A DNA stretch of 64,000 nucleotides from assembly GCA_963821715.1 (NCBI GenBank), contig CAWGET010000010.1, forward strand, positions 62,001 through 126,000, in the 5' to 3' direction. The notes under the pieces are model-generated. The model did not search any database. It was not told where the DNA came from and was given only the letters and a program-made list of their open reading frames with translations. Of the stretch, positions 17,358 through 25,764 are shown piece after piece. Made by a program: the position numbers and the translations under genes. The DNA is from CAWGET01 sp963821715 (GTDB lineage: Bacteria > Bacteroidota > Ignavibacteria > Ignavibacteriales > Melioribacteraceae). How positions within the stretch are numbered: the stretch's first letter is position 1; each line of letters opens with the position of its first letter.

Positions 17358-18722
17358 ATGGCTGCAAAAATAATTATTGTAGATGATGAAAAAGCGATAC
17401 GCGATTCCTTAAAAATGATTCTTGAAGACGAAGGTTACGAAACTGAATTGGCGATTGACGGCTTAGATGCTTTAGAAAAAATAAAAGAAAAGAATTTCGA
17501 CGTCGCAATTACCGATATAAAAATGCCGAGAATGGACGGAATTGAGTTGCTCGAAAAATCATCAAAAATTTCTCCTAATACTTTTTTTATAGTGATGACC
17601 GCGTATGCATCGGTGCAGACGGCAATTGACGCTCTTCGACAGGGAGCGTTTGATTATCTGATTAAACCGGTGGAATTCGACGATGTGATACTTCGCGTAA
17701 AACGGCTAATGAATTATAAAAATCTGGCTCAGGAAGTTAAATTTTTGAGACAGCAGCTTTCGGAAAAAGCCGACTTCGACAACATCATCGGCAAAAGCGA
17801 AAAGATGCAGAACGTTTATGATCTGATTGAACACGTAGCGCCCACAAACAGCAATGTGCTGATTTCCGGGAAAAGCGGAACGGGAAAAGAGCTTGTCGCA
17901 AAAGCGATTCATTACAACAGTAAGAGAAAAGATCAGGTATTTCTTCCGGTAAACTGCGGAGCCATTTCTGAAAATCTGATCGAAAGCGAATTGTTCGGGC
18001 ACAAGAAGGGCGCATTTACCGGCGCATCGGAAGATAAGCAGGGTTTGTTCAAAGTGGCTGACGGCGGCACGCTCTTTTTAGACGAGATTGGAGATCTTCC
18101 TCTGAATCTTCAGGTTAAACTTTTGCGCGCTATAGAAGACGGAGAATTTCTTCCCGTGGGAGGGACAAAAACAGTAAGCACTGACGTAAGAATAATTGCC
18201 GCAACAAATCAAAATCTTTACGAGAAAACACAATCAGGAGACTTCCGGGAAGATCTATTTTACCGTCTGAATGTTGTTGAAATAAAACTCCCCGCGCTAA
18301 AAGAGAGAAAAGAAGATATACCATTTTTGATAAATCATTTCATCGAAAAATACAGGAATGAAATCGGCAAAAAAATTGTCGGCGTGGATAACGAAACTAT
18401 GAAAATTCTTCTTTCGCACGATTGGCGCGGCGGAGTTAGAGAACTTGAAAACATTATAGAGCGCGCCGTCATCTTCGCCAAAGATGAATTGATCTCAGCG
18501 GATAATTTAGCCGATTACTTGAAAGGTGGAGATATAAAAGAAGGCTATCCCGATTCCTTAAAAGACGCTTTAAAGGATTTTGAAAAAGAGCATATTCTAA
18601 AAGTGATAAAAAAATGCGATTACAATAAAGAAGAGGCAGCAAAGGCATTAAGCATCGGGCTTTCGTCGCTTTACAGAAAAATGGAAGAACTCGGAATCCC
18701 GACGAAAACTCCTAAAGAATGA
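17358..18722 (+). CDS. NtrC-family sigma-54-dependent response regulator
   Basis: 454 residues in three domains. The receiver (1-120) has the acidic pocket DD at 9-10, phospho-acceptor Asp53 and a KPVEF lysine. The AAA+ domain has Walker A GKSGTGKE at about residue 170, the sigma-54 contact loop GAFTGA and DEIGDLP. A C-terminal Fis-type helix-turn-helix follows (EEAAKALSIGLSSLYRKMEELG). It activates sigma-54 promoters when phosphorylated, presumably by the adjoining kinase. Its target genes cannot be told from the window. Confidence 0.95.
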   Translation: MAAKIIIVDDEKAIRDSLKMILEDEGYETELAIDGLDALEKIKEKNFDVAITDIKMPRMDGIELLEKSSKISPNTFFIVMTAYASVQTAIDALRQGAFDYLIKPVEFDDVILRVKRLMNYKNLAQEVKFLRQQLSEKADFDNIIGKSEKMQNVYDLIEHVAPTNSNVLISGKSGTGKELVAKAIHYNSKRKDQVFLPVNCGAISENLIESELFGHKKGAFTGASEDKQGLFKVADGGTLFLDEIGDLPLNLQVKLLRAIEDGEFLPVGGTKTVSTDVRIIAATNQNLYEKTQSGDFREDLFYRLNVVEIKLPALKERKEDIPFLINHFIEKYRNEIGKKIVGVDNETMKILLSHDWRGGVRELENIIERAVIFAKDELISADNLADYLKGGDIKEGYPDSLKDALKDFEKEHILKVIKKCDYNKEEAAKALSIGLSSLYRKMEELGIPTKTPKE

Positions 18723-18776
18723 CGATGTGAGATGTGAGAGGGAGAATCTGGTGGGAAGGGATTCCCTCATAACTCA

Positions 18777-20564
18777 TTACGAATCACTATTTTTCCGGCT
18801 TTTGTATTTATCCAGATAAAATGCGCTCATTACAAATCCCAGATGTGAAAAAGCTTGCGGATAATTTCCAAGATATTCGCCGGTTTCAGAGTCCATCTGT
18901 TCGGAAATTAATCCATTCGAATTTAAATATTCTTCAAATGTTTCAAATAAATCGGTTGCTGTATCTACATCTTCCAAAATAGCGTAAGCCGAGATCATCC
19001 AAAACGTGCATAAAAGAAAAGCGTTATCCTCGCCTTCAATTCCGTCGTCGGCTATATATCGATAGACAAATATTTTATTATGTGCTAAAGCCTTCCGCGT
19101 GTTATCGAGAATTTTTTTTGTCAGCGGATCCCGCTTGTCTAAAAAGTGAAGAAGAACAAATAAAAAATTTGTCGCGTCCTGGTAACCGGCGCCTGGATAC
19201 TGAACAAAAGTTTCCTTCTCTTCGTCGTAACAATTTTTCCATATCCAGTCTTTTATTTCAGCGCGAAGTTTGGTATACTCTTCAATCTTTTCTTCACCCA
19301 ATTCTAATATGTCCGCAATTTTTAAAATCCTGTCAATTCCAACCCAAGCCATCACCTTGCTGTAAGTAAAGTGATATTTATCTTTCCGCACTTCCCAAAT
19401 TCCCCTGTCTTTTTCCATCCATCTGCTTTTAATTTTTTCGGCTAGATTAATAAGCAGTTCTTTGTCGGCGCCAAGTTCATCGGGCATTTTCTTCAGCATA
19501 AAATAATAAGCGTCAATCAAAGCTCCGTAAGTATCAAGCTGAAACTGCGTTGACGCTCCGTTTCCGATTCTGACCGGAGAAGAATTCTTATAACCGGATA
19601 AATAATTTAAAGATCTTTCATCGGGAGCTTTACCGCCGTGGATTGTATAGATTAGATTTACATCGAAATCGTCCTCAGGTCTTTTATCGGCAATTGTTTT
19701 TATATACTGAAAAAACCGAGTGGCTTCTTCGTGTAACTGCAGAATATTAAATGCGTAAAGCGTAAAGGTCGCGTCTCTAATCCAGGTAAACCTGTAATCC
19801 CAATTTCGCACACCGCCTATTTCGGATGGAAGAGAAGTCGTAGGAGCTGCAACGAGCGCGCCGGTCGGATAATACTGCATCAGCTTTAAAGCTATTGCTG
19901 ATCTTGCCTGCTCCTCCTTACAGAAATCATGAAATTTTGCTTTCGTCAGCCAGTTTTTCCAAAACGAAAGCGTTTCCTCTTCTAGATCCCGCTTCCCGGT
20001 TCCGCATTCCCCGTCTCCCTCAAAGTATTCAACTACGAGTTCGGATGCCTCGCCCTGCTTGACTGCAATTTTAATACTTATTCCATTCTCTTTCTTTACA
20101 CCAGCATTTTTAGGCAGATTAACAACCAATTGCCCGCCATTCCACACGGCTGATAATTTAGAATTTTCAATCGTAAAATTTAATTCGGATTTCCCGTAAT
20201 CGGGTTTCGGATTTAATGTAAAAATCACTGTGCCGTTTCCGGATATTCCCTCTATCTTCCTTACCAAAAAATGATTTCTGCATTTTTCCTCAGCATGCGG
20301 AAGCATAAAACTCTTTACTGAAATTTCGCTCTCACTGTTTTTAAGCCTTGTTTCAACAATCGCGCTTTCATCCAGATATTCCGATGACGCTTCAAAATTT
20401 TTTTGATCGATACAAAAACTGCCCGCGTCTTCATCAAGAATTTTTGCGAAGACAGAAGGCGAATCAAAATTGGGAAGACAAAGCCAATCGATGGAGCCGG
20501 TTTTGGAAACAAGAGCGGCTGTGTGCAGATCGCCGATTAAAAAATAATCTTTTATTTCGTTCAT
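18777..20564 (-). CDS. glycoside hydrolase family 15 protein (glucoamylase/trehalase type)
   Basis: The 595-residue product begins MNEIKDYFLIGDLHTAALVS, the typical N-terminus of bacterial GH15-like proteins (IGDxxTAALV...GSIDWLCLPRFDSPSVF). It then has the (alpha/alpha)6-barrel signature GGVRNWDYRFTWIRDATFTLYA and the C-terminal EGEDNAFLLCTFWMISA region, where a catalytic Glu is expected. Family members hydrolyse glucoamylase-type substrates or trehalose; no signal peptide is present, so it acts on intracellular sugar. I start at the ATG at 20564, one base after the upstream stop, not at the longer frame inside the neighbour. It is probably co-transcribed with the FMN reductase gene. Confidence 0.88.
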   Translation of the reverse strand: MNEIKDYFLIGDLHTAALVSKTGSIDWLCLPNFDSPSVFAKILDEDAGSFCIDQKNFEASSEYLDESAIVETRLKNSESEISVKSFMLPHAEEKCRNHFLVRKIEGISGNGTVIFTLNPKPDYGKSELNFTIENSKLSAVWNGGQLVVNLPKNAGVKKENGISIKIAVKQGEASELVVEYFEGDGECGTGKRDLEEETLSFWKNWLTKAKFHDFCKEEQARSAIALKLMQYYPTGALVAAPTTSLPSEIGGVRNWDYRFTWIRDATFTLYAFNILQLHEEATRFFQYIKTIADKRPEDDFDVNLIYTIHGGKAPDERSLNYLSGYKNSSPVRIGNGASTQFQLDTYGALIDAYYFMLKKMPDELGADKELLINLAEKIKSRWMEKDRGIWEVRKDKYHFTYSKVMAWVGIDRILKIADILELGEEKIEEYTKLRAEIKDWIWKNCYDEEKETFVQYPGAGYQDATNFLFVLLHFLDKRDPLTKKILDNTRKALAHNKIFVYRYIADDGIEGEDNAFLLCTFWMISAYAILEDVDTATDLFETFEEYLNSNGLISEQMDSETGEYLGNYPQAFSHLGFVMSAFYLDKYKSRKNSDS

Positions 20565-20565
20565 T

Positions 20566-21144
20566 TTAATCTTCTGTTTTGTGAAACTTGTTCGGGAAAT
20601 TTTCTCTGCCATATTTTAATGTTTTAGCCATCCATATCAATTCATCATAAACTTTATTAACTCTTTCTATATAATTTTCGTCCTGCAATTCACCTTCTTC
20701 ATTAAAAATTTTGCCTACTTTCGGGAACTGCACATCCTGGAATATCGCAACCATTCCCATTTCTCTTACCGTTGCGGCAAGGGCTTCAATCGCCCGGATT
20801 CCGCCCCACATTCCCCCGGAAACGCCCGCAAATGCAACAGGTTTATGAATATAATTTTTTAATTCGCTGTCTAACATTCTCTTCAATGTTCCGGGATAAC
20901 TGTGATTGTATTCCGGCGTAACAATAAAAAAAGCGTCGGCTTTTTTTGTAAGCTCGCCGTATCTCGGGTCTTTCACTTCCTTATTATTTCCGTCATAAGG
21001 AAAATTATAATCGAGCGGATCTACCAATTCGGCCTCAATGCCGTCTCTCTTATTCCCGATTTCCGTGATTAATTTTGCGGCATGTATAGATTTTCTCCCC
21101 GGACGAGTCGTGCCTTCAAGCACGGGAATAAATAATTTACTCAT
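20566..21144 (-). CDS. NAD(P)H-dependent FMN reductase (flavodoxin-like)
   Basis: The 192-residue protein has the flavodoxin-like FMN-reductase features: a phosphate-binding loop GTTRPGRKSIHAA near residue 11, FIVTPEYNHSYPGTLKRMLD (the PEYN loop that contacts flavin) at about residue 74, and FAGVSGGMWGGIRAIEALA near 103. Such enzymes reduce FMN, quinones or azo compounds. It is directly upstream of, and one base from, the GH15 gene. Confidence 0.88.
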   Translation of the reverse strand: MSKLFIPVLEGTTRPGRKSIHAAKLITEIGNKRDGIEAELVDPLDYNFPYDGNNKEVKDPRYGELTKKADAFFIVTPEYNHSYPGTLKRMLDSELKNYIHKPVAFAGVSGGMWGGIRAIEALAATVREMGMVAIFQDVQFPKVGKIFNEEGELQDENYIERVNKVYDELIWMAKTLKYGRENFPNKFHKTED

Positions 21145-21344
21145 AATGTTCTCTCATTATTATCAAACCAAGATCAGTAGTTAGAATTTTTTTACGCAAT
21201 TTTTGCAGCCCTGCTGAAAGTTCTTTTTGGAATTCATCTTTTTAATATATAACCTAATTCTTAGGAAACAAGTTCACCGTGAAGAATTTGATCCTCAAAT
21301 TAATTATTTTTAAAATAATTTTTTTGATGACAACCCGGATTGGA

Positions 21345-22202
21345 ATGAAATCATTTGCCTGTTTATTTTTAGGATTATCGACCGTAGATATGAATTATAG
21401 GCTGAATGCATTTCCTTTACCGGACTCCAAAAATAATTCCGAAGCCGTGGAAATAACAGCCGGGGGTCCTGCATTAAATGCGGCAGCGGCATTTTCTCAT
21501 CTTGGCGGGAAAACTAAACTGATCTCCGCCGTCGGCTCACATCAAATCGCACAAATCATTTTTCAAGATTTGAAAAATTTAAATATTGAAGTCGACGATC
21601 TTTCTTCAAATGAAAATTCAACGCCCGTGATATCTTCAATAATTATCAGCGATGAAGGAAAGCGGACAATAATTACTACGAAGCCGGAAATAAAATCATC
21701 CAACAAAATTGATTTTGAAAATGCGCTTAGTGGATTTGACGCTTTAATGGTTGACGGATATTACGCCGATGCCACGGTTGAAGCCGCCGAAATTGCGCGA
21801 AAGAAAAATATTCCGGTAATTCTTGACGGAGGAAGCTGGAAAGAAAAAACGGAAATGATCCTTCCGTTTGTAACTGATGCGATTTGTTCTTCAAAATTTT
21901 TTCCGCCCGGTTTAAAAGATAAATCCGAAATATTAAATTATCTTATCGAATCAGGAATTGAGAGAGCGGCTATAACAGACGGCGAAAATCCAATTGAATT
22001 CAGATCGGCGGAAGATCATGGAATCATATTACCTCCGAAAATAAAAGCGATAGATACTTCCGCCGCCGGCGATATTTTCCATGGCGCTTATGTCTATTAT
22101 TATTTAAAATATTCTGATCTTGAAAAAGCTTTAAAGTCGGCGTCGATTATAGCCGCAGAATCGTGCAAATATTCCGGTTCGAGAAACTGGATGAAAGCAT
22201 AA
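21345..22202 (+). CDS. PfkB-family carbohydrate kinase
   Basis: The ribokinase-fold protein begins CLFLGLSTVDMNYRLNAFP, has the N-terminal GGPALNAAAAFSHLGGKT substrate motif, and the C-terminal catalytic motif DTSAAGDIFHGAY in which Asp is the base and AAGD forms the anion hole (usually GAGD). The sugar substrate is not evident. I start at the ATG at 21345, just before the first beta strand. A GTG at 21279 preceded by TTAGGAAAC would add 22 hydrophobic, basic residues, and an ATG at 21327 is also possible. The gene is monocistronic and divergent from the FMN reductase. Confidence 0.85.
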   Translation: MKSFACLFLGLSTVDMNYRLNAFPLPDSKNNSEAVEITAGGPALNAAAAFSHLGGKTKLISAVGSHQIAQIIFQDLKNLNIEVDDLSSNENSTPVISSIIISDEGKRTIITTKPEIKSSNKIDFENALSGFDALMVDGYYADATVEAAEIARKKNIPVILDGGSWKEKTEMILPFVTDAICSSKFFPPGLKDKSEILNYLIESGIERAAITDGENPIEFRSAEDHGIILPPKIKAIDTSAAGDIFHGAYVYYYLKYSDLEKALKSASIIAAESCKYSGSRNWMKA

Positions 22203-22294
22203 TTATTTCAAAGACTTTATATTAATATTGTAAGCACATAAATTATTTAACTGATTTTATTTTTTGAGAATAAATTCTAAACACGGATTAACAA

Positions 22295-23395
22295 ATGAAA
22301 AAATTATCTCTTCTTACATTTTATTTTTTATTATCAATGCTGGTATCGGCGTCGGACTTTTCCAAAGTTGACAAAGTAATTCAAAACGCAATTGCCGATT
22401 CGGTTTTTCCGGGAGCTTCTTTAATTATAGGAAGTTCCGACTCGATCTTCTATCAAAAAGCGTATGGAAATTTTACTTATGATTCAAATTCTCCGGAAGT
22501 TACAACCGAAACAATTTATGATCTCGCATCGGTAACAAAAGCGTTCGGGACAAATTTTGTAATCATGAAATTAGTCGACGAAGGAAAGGTGAAACTCAAT
22601 GATCCGGTCGCAAAATATTTGCCGAGGTTTTCCGCTCATCATAAAGAAAAAGTTTTAATTAAAGATCTGCTTATTCACGAAAGCGGACTACCCGCTTATT
22701 ATTCGCCTAAGCCGGGAGAGACGCGCGACACGGTAATAAGCAGAATTATGGATCTTCCTTTGAGATATAAAACAAATGAAAAAATGGTTTACAGCTGCCT
22801 AAATTTTGTAACGCTTATGCTTGTCGCCGAATCGGTAACCGGCGAACCGCTTTATCAATATTATAAAGAGAATTTTACCGAACCCCTCAAGATGAAAAAC
22901 ACAACGTTCGTTCCTTCTGAAAATTTGCGGGCAAGTTGTTCGCCAACTTCACCAAAACTTCAGGGAGCCGTTCACGATCCTTTGGCGCGTGGACTTGAAG
23001 GGTTATCCGGAAATGCCGGACTCTTTTCCACATCCGGCGATCTTGCAAAACTTGCTCAGCTGCTTATGAATAAAGGGACGTATAATGGTAAAAAATATTT
23101 CAGCAAAGAAATAATAGAAAAATTTACGACGAGAAATTCCGATAAAACTACGCGCGCGTTAGGCTTCGACACAAAATCACTGGAAGGCTATTCCACAGCG
23201 GGCAAATATTTTTCCGATAAATCATTTGGGCATACCGGGTTTACCGGAACATCGATCTGGATCGATCCGGAAAATGATTTATTCGTTGTCTTCTTAACAA
23301 ACAGGGTTTATCCCGATGAAAAATCTTCAATCGTTAAAACGCGTCCGGCTCTTCACGACGCGGTGTTCGAAGCGGTAAAAAAGAACGAAGGATAA
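22295..23395 (+). CDS. exported serine hydrolase, class C beta-lactamase/CubicO family
   Basis: 366 residues with an N-terminal signal peptide (cleavage near SASDFS). The catalytic SxxK is in DLASVTKAFGT (nucleophile Ser and Lys about 3 residues apart, near residue 83). A YSC triplet occupies the usual YxN position, and HTGFTGTS provides the third motif. Such proteins act as esterases, peptidases or amidases. Because a NamZ-type muramidase gene follows about 1 kb downstream, as ybbE and ybbC do in Bacillus subtilis, a role in cell-wall fragment turnover is plausible. The stop is two bases before the DUF456 gene start. Confidence 0.88.
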   Translation: MKKLSLLTFYFLLSMLVSASDFSKVDKVIQNAIADSVFPGASLIIGSSDSIFYQKAYGNFTYDSNSPEVTTETIYDLASVTKAFGTNFVIMKLVDEGKVKLNDPVAKYLPRFSAHHKEKVLIKDLLIHESGLPAYYSPKPGETRDTVISRIMDLPLRYKTNEKMVYSCLNFVTLMLVAESVTGEPLYQYYKENFTEPLKMKNTTFVPSENLRASCSPTSPKLQGAVHDPLARGLEGLSGNAGLFSTSGDLAKLAQLLMNKGTYNGKKYFSKEIIEKFTTRNSDKTTRALGFDTKSLEGYSTAGKYFSDKSFGHTGFTGTSIWIDPENDLFVVFLTNRVYPDEKSSIVKTRPALHDAVFEAVKKNEG

Positions 23396-23397
23396 TT

Positions 23398-23886
23398 ATG
23401 GATTATCTGTTATTTGCAGCCGGAGTTATTTTATCCCTCGCGGGAATAATCGGCTGTATAATGCCGGCTCTTCCCGGTCCCCCGCTTAATTTTCTCGCGC
23501 TCGTTCTTCTGAAATTCGCAGTCGGCGATTTATTAAGCGCTAATCTTCTAATAACTTTCGGCGTTCTTACACTGGTTGTTTCAGTTTTGGATTATTTAAT
23601 TCCGGGCTGGGGCGCAAAAGTTTTCGGCGCATCGAAATACGGAGTTTGGGGATCGTTCATCGGAATGATAATCGGGATTTTTTTCTTTCCGCCGCTGGGA
23701 ATGATCATCGGATTATTGATCGGAGCGATTGTGGGAGAATTAATTTCCGGACAGAAAAGATCAGCCGCATTCAAAGCCGGACTCGGTTCGTTCCTTTTTA
23801 GCTTAATTGCGATGTTCTTAAAATTATCTCTATCGGTTGTTATGACTTACTATTTTTTTAAGATTGGAATTCCTGTAATATTTTGA
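23398..23886 (+). CDS. DUF456 family membrane protein
   Basis: The 162-residue protein consists of about five membrane helices rich in Gly. The CIMPALPGPPLNFLALVLL loop near the N-terminus and GMIIGIFFFPPLGMIIG in the centre are the conserved DUF456 features, the latter being glycine-zipper-like. The function of the family is not known. It follows the serine hydrolase by two bases, so the two are probably co-transcribed. Confidence 0.88.
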   Translation: MDYLLFAAGVILSLAGIIGCIMPALPGPPLNFLALVLLKFAVGDLLSANLLITFGVLTLVVSVLDYLIPGWGAKVFGASKYGVWGSFIGMIIGIFFFPPLGMIIGLLIGAIVGELISGQKRSAAFKAGLGSFLFSLIAMFLKLSLSVVMTYYFFKIGIPVIF

Positions 23887-23965
23887 TGAAACCCTTGAAA
23901 TATCACCCGAAATTGTAATTGAATTAATTTTATTTAAAGTATATTTAGACTAAAAAAGTCATCCC

Positions 23966-24247
23966 GTGAAATTGAGTGAATCGATCAAATCAATAAGTTA
24001 TTTAAAAGCCAACGCCGCGGAGATAATAAATACGATCAAAGATAAAAAAGAGCCTTACATCATCACCCAAAACGGAGAAGCCAAAGCCGTAATTCAGAAT
24101 ATTGAGGAATATGAAAAAACTCAGGAGACCTTGGCTATGTTGAAGTTACTTTCGATGTCCGACACGAAAAATAAGCGAACAAAAGGAATTAGAGAAACTT
24201 TTGCAGAGATCAAAAAAAGAATTAACAATCAAACAAAAACTTCCTGA
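23966..24247 (+). CDS. Phd/YefM-type antitoxin
   Basis: The 93-residue protein begins with a GTG and reads KLSESIKSISYLKANAAEIINTIKDKKEPYIITQNGEAKAVIQ. This is the typical Phd/YefM N-terminal DNA-binding fold (S..Y.....E.I........ITQNG.A.AV). The basic C-terminal segment would bind a ParE/RelE toxin. Immediately downstream lies an internally deleted remnant of that toxin, so this is an orphaned antitoxin. It may still autorepress its promoter or neutralise a related toxin elsewhere. Confidence 0.88.
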   Translation: MKLSESIKSISYLKANAAEIINTIKDKKEPYIITQNGEAKAVIQNIEEYEKTQETLAMLKLLSMSDTKNKRTKGIRETFAEIKKRINNQTKTS

Positions 24248-24251
24248 ATAA

Positions 24252-24386
24252 TGGAATTATGAAGTGATTATTGCTCTTCCAGGCAAAGGCATTTATGAAA
24301 TAAAAAAGAACCGGGTTTTTATCAATTCGGTTCTCGACGGCAGAAGAAACATTCAAAAGATTTTAAACGAAAGAATGCTTCGATAA
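24252..24386 (+). pseudogene. ParE/RelE-type toxin gene remnant with a large internal deletion
   Basis: Read in frame from 24255, the sequence gives NYEVIIALPGKG, which matches the first strand of ParE/RelE toxins. It then jumps to YEIKKNRVFINSVLDGRRN followed by QKILNERMLR and a stop. The latter is the normal C-terminus of these toxins (INSVLDGRR..IL..RLL). About 45-55 codons of the middle, with most RNA- or gyrase-contact residues, are missing. No ATG opens this frame: the ATG at 24251 is one base out of phase. The position directly after the antitoxin fits the family arrangement. Confidence 0.75.
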
Positions 24387-24428
24387 TTTATTTATCAAAT
24401 AACAAATTTAAAAATTGGAGAAGACTAA

Positions 24429-25673
24429 ATGAAAAAATTTTTGTTACTTATTTTAATGATGTCCGCTTCTATGATTTCCTGCAGTGAAGAAAACGTTGAA
24501 AAGCAGAACACAGTTGTCGGCGCCGATATTTTGATGAACGAAAAATTCGACTTGATTAAAGGAAAGAACGTAGGGCTTATTGTAAACCATACTGCGCTTT
24601 TATCGGACGGGACTCATCTTGCGGACGCGATTAACGAAAATGAGGAAGTAGAACTTGCAGTATTATTCGGACCGGAACACGGAGTCCGCGGCGATACTAC
24701 CGGAGCTGTTAAAGACGCAGTAGATACAAAAACCGGCGCGCCTATTTATTCGCTTTACGGCAAATCATACAAGCCGGCACAGGAACAGTTAGAAAACGTC
24801 GATGTTTTGATTTATGATATTCAGGATGTAGGAGCCCGCTTTTATACTTACATTTCAACGCTTGGCCACGTAATGGAAGCGGCGGCGGACGCGGGAATTC
24901 CGGTAATTGTTCTCGACCGGCCAAATCCGATAACCGGTTTAAAAGTGGACGGATTTGTAACCGAAGACTCGATGAAATCATTTGTCGCTTTCGGGAAACT
25001 CCCGGTTATGCACGGAATGACCGTTGGCGAGATAGCGAAAATTTATAACGGCGAAGGAATGCTGGGAGAAAATAAAAAGGCCGATCTTACAGTTGTTGAA
25101 ATGAAAAACTGGACGCGCGATCTCTGGTTTGACGAAACAAATTTACGCTGGGTAAAAACTTCACCAAATCTCCCTGTTCTCGAAACCGCTGTTGTTTATC
25201 CCGGAACCTGTTTTTTTGAAGGCACAAATATTTCGGAAGGCAGAGGAACCGAGAAACCTTTCGAATTTATTGGCGCTCCATACGCTGACGCGGATTCGGT
25301 AGCTGCTCTTCTAAATAAACAAAATTTAAAAGGCGTCCAATTCGAAGCTATTGAATTCACTCCGGAAAAACTTCCGCAGAATGCTTATGCTCCAAAATAT
25401 ACCGGTGAAAAATGTAAAGGTGTTTATGTGAACGTTGTGAACAGAGATACATTTGAACCTGTGAAGACAGGAGTAAATTTACTTTGGGCGTTTCATAAAG
25501 TGAACCCGGATGAATTTAAGTGGCGGGAAAAAACAATTGACCGTCTCGCGGCTACTCCCGATCTCCGCAAGATGATTAACGACGGCAAAATGCCGGATGA
25601 AATTGCCGCTTCGTGGAAAAATGATCTTGAGCAATTTATGAGCGTGAGAAAAAATTATCTTCTATATGAATAA
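24429..25673 (+). CDS. namZ: exo-beta-N-acetylmuramidase NamZ-type lipoprotein (DUF1343)
   Basis: NamZ removes terminal MurNAc from peptidoglycan fragments. The 414-residue product has a lipoprotein signal ending SMISCSEE (lipobox Cys near residue 19). The DUF1343 core shows VGLIVNHTALLSDGTH, LFGPEHGVRGDTTGA with the catalytic-site Glu of the GPEHG motif, YDIQDVGARFYTYISTLG, VLDRPNPITG and the late YPGTCFFEGTNISEGRGTEKPFE motif. A surface-anchored location in the periplasm or outer membrane is expected. It belongs functionally with the serine hydrolase at 22295, though a toxin-antitoxin locus lies between. Confidence 0.88.
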   Translation: MKKFLLLILMMSASMISCSEENVEKQNTVVGADILMNEKFDLIKGKNVGLIVNHTALLSDGTHLADAINENEEVELAVLFGPEHGVRGDTTGAVKDAVDTKTGAPIYSLYGKSYKPAQEQLENVDVLIYDIQDVGARFYTYISTLGHVMEAAADAGIPVIVLDRPNPITGLKVDGFVTEDSMKSFVAFGKLPVMHGMTVGEIAKIYNGEGMLGENKKADLTVVEMKNWTRDLWFDETNLRWVKTSPNLPVLETAVVYPGTCFFEGTNISEGRGTEKPFEFIGAPYADADSVAALLNKQNLKGVQFEAIEFTPEKLPQNAYAPKYTGEKCKGVYVNVVNRDTFEPVKTGVNLLWAFHKVNPDEFKWREKTIDRLAATPDLRKMINDGKMPDEIAASWKNDLEQFMSVRKNYLLYE

Positions 25674-25764
25674 CGGAACAGAGTAATCGAAGCGGAAACA
25701 GTTGATTCTTACTCTTTTTATTTTAATCTTAAAAAGACTAACTAACTTTTTAAGGTGATCGAAG

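Noticed and set aside
18723..18776. Strong bidirectional terminator between the regulator and GH15 genes
   Set aside because: GAGGGA.../...TCCCTC can pair imperfectly, but there is no clear T run on either side, so it was not called.
21279..21344. GTG-initiated extension of the PfkB kinase
   Set aside because: Adds 22 hydrophobic/basic residues before the first strand, unlike any PfkB kinase; kept only as an alternative start.
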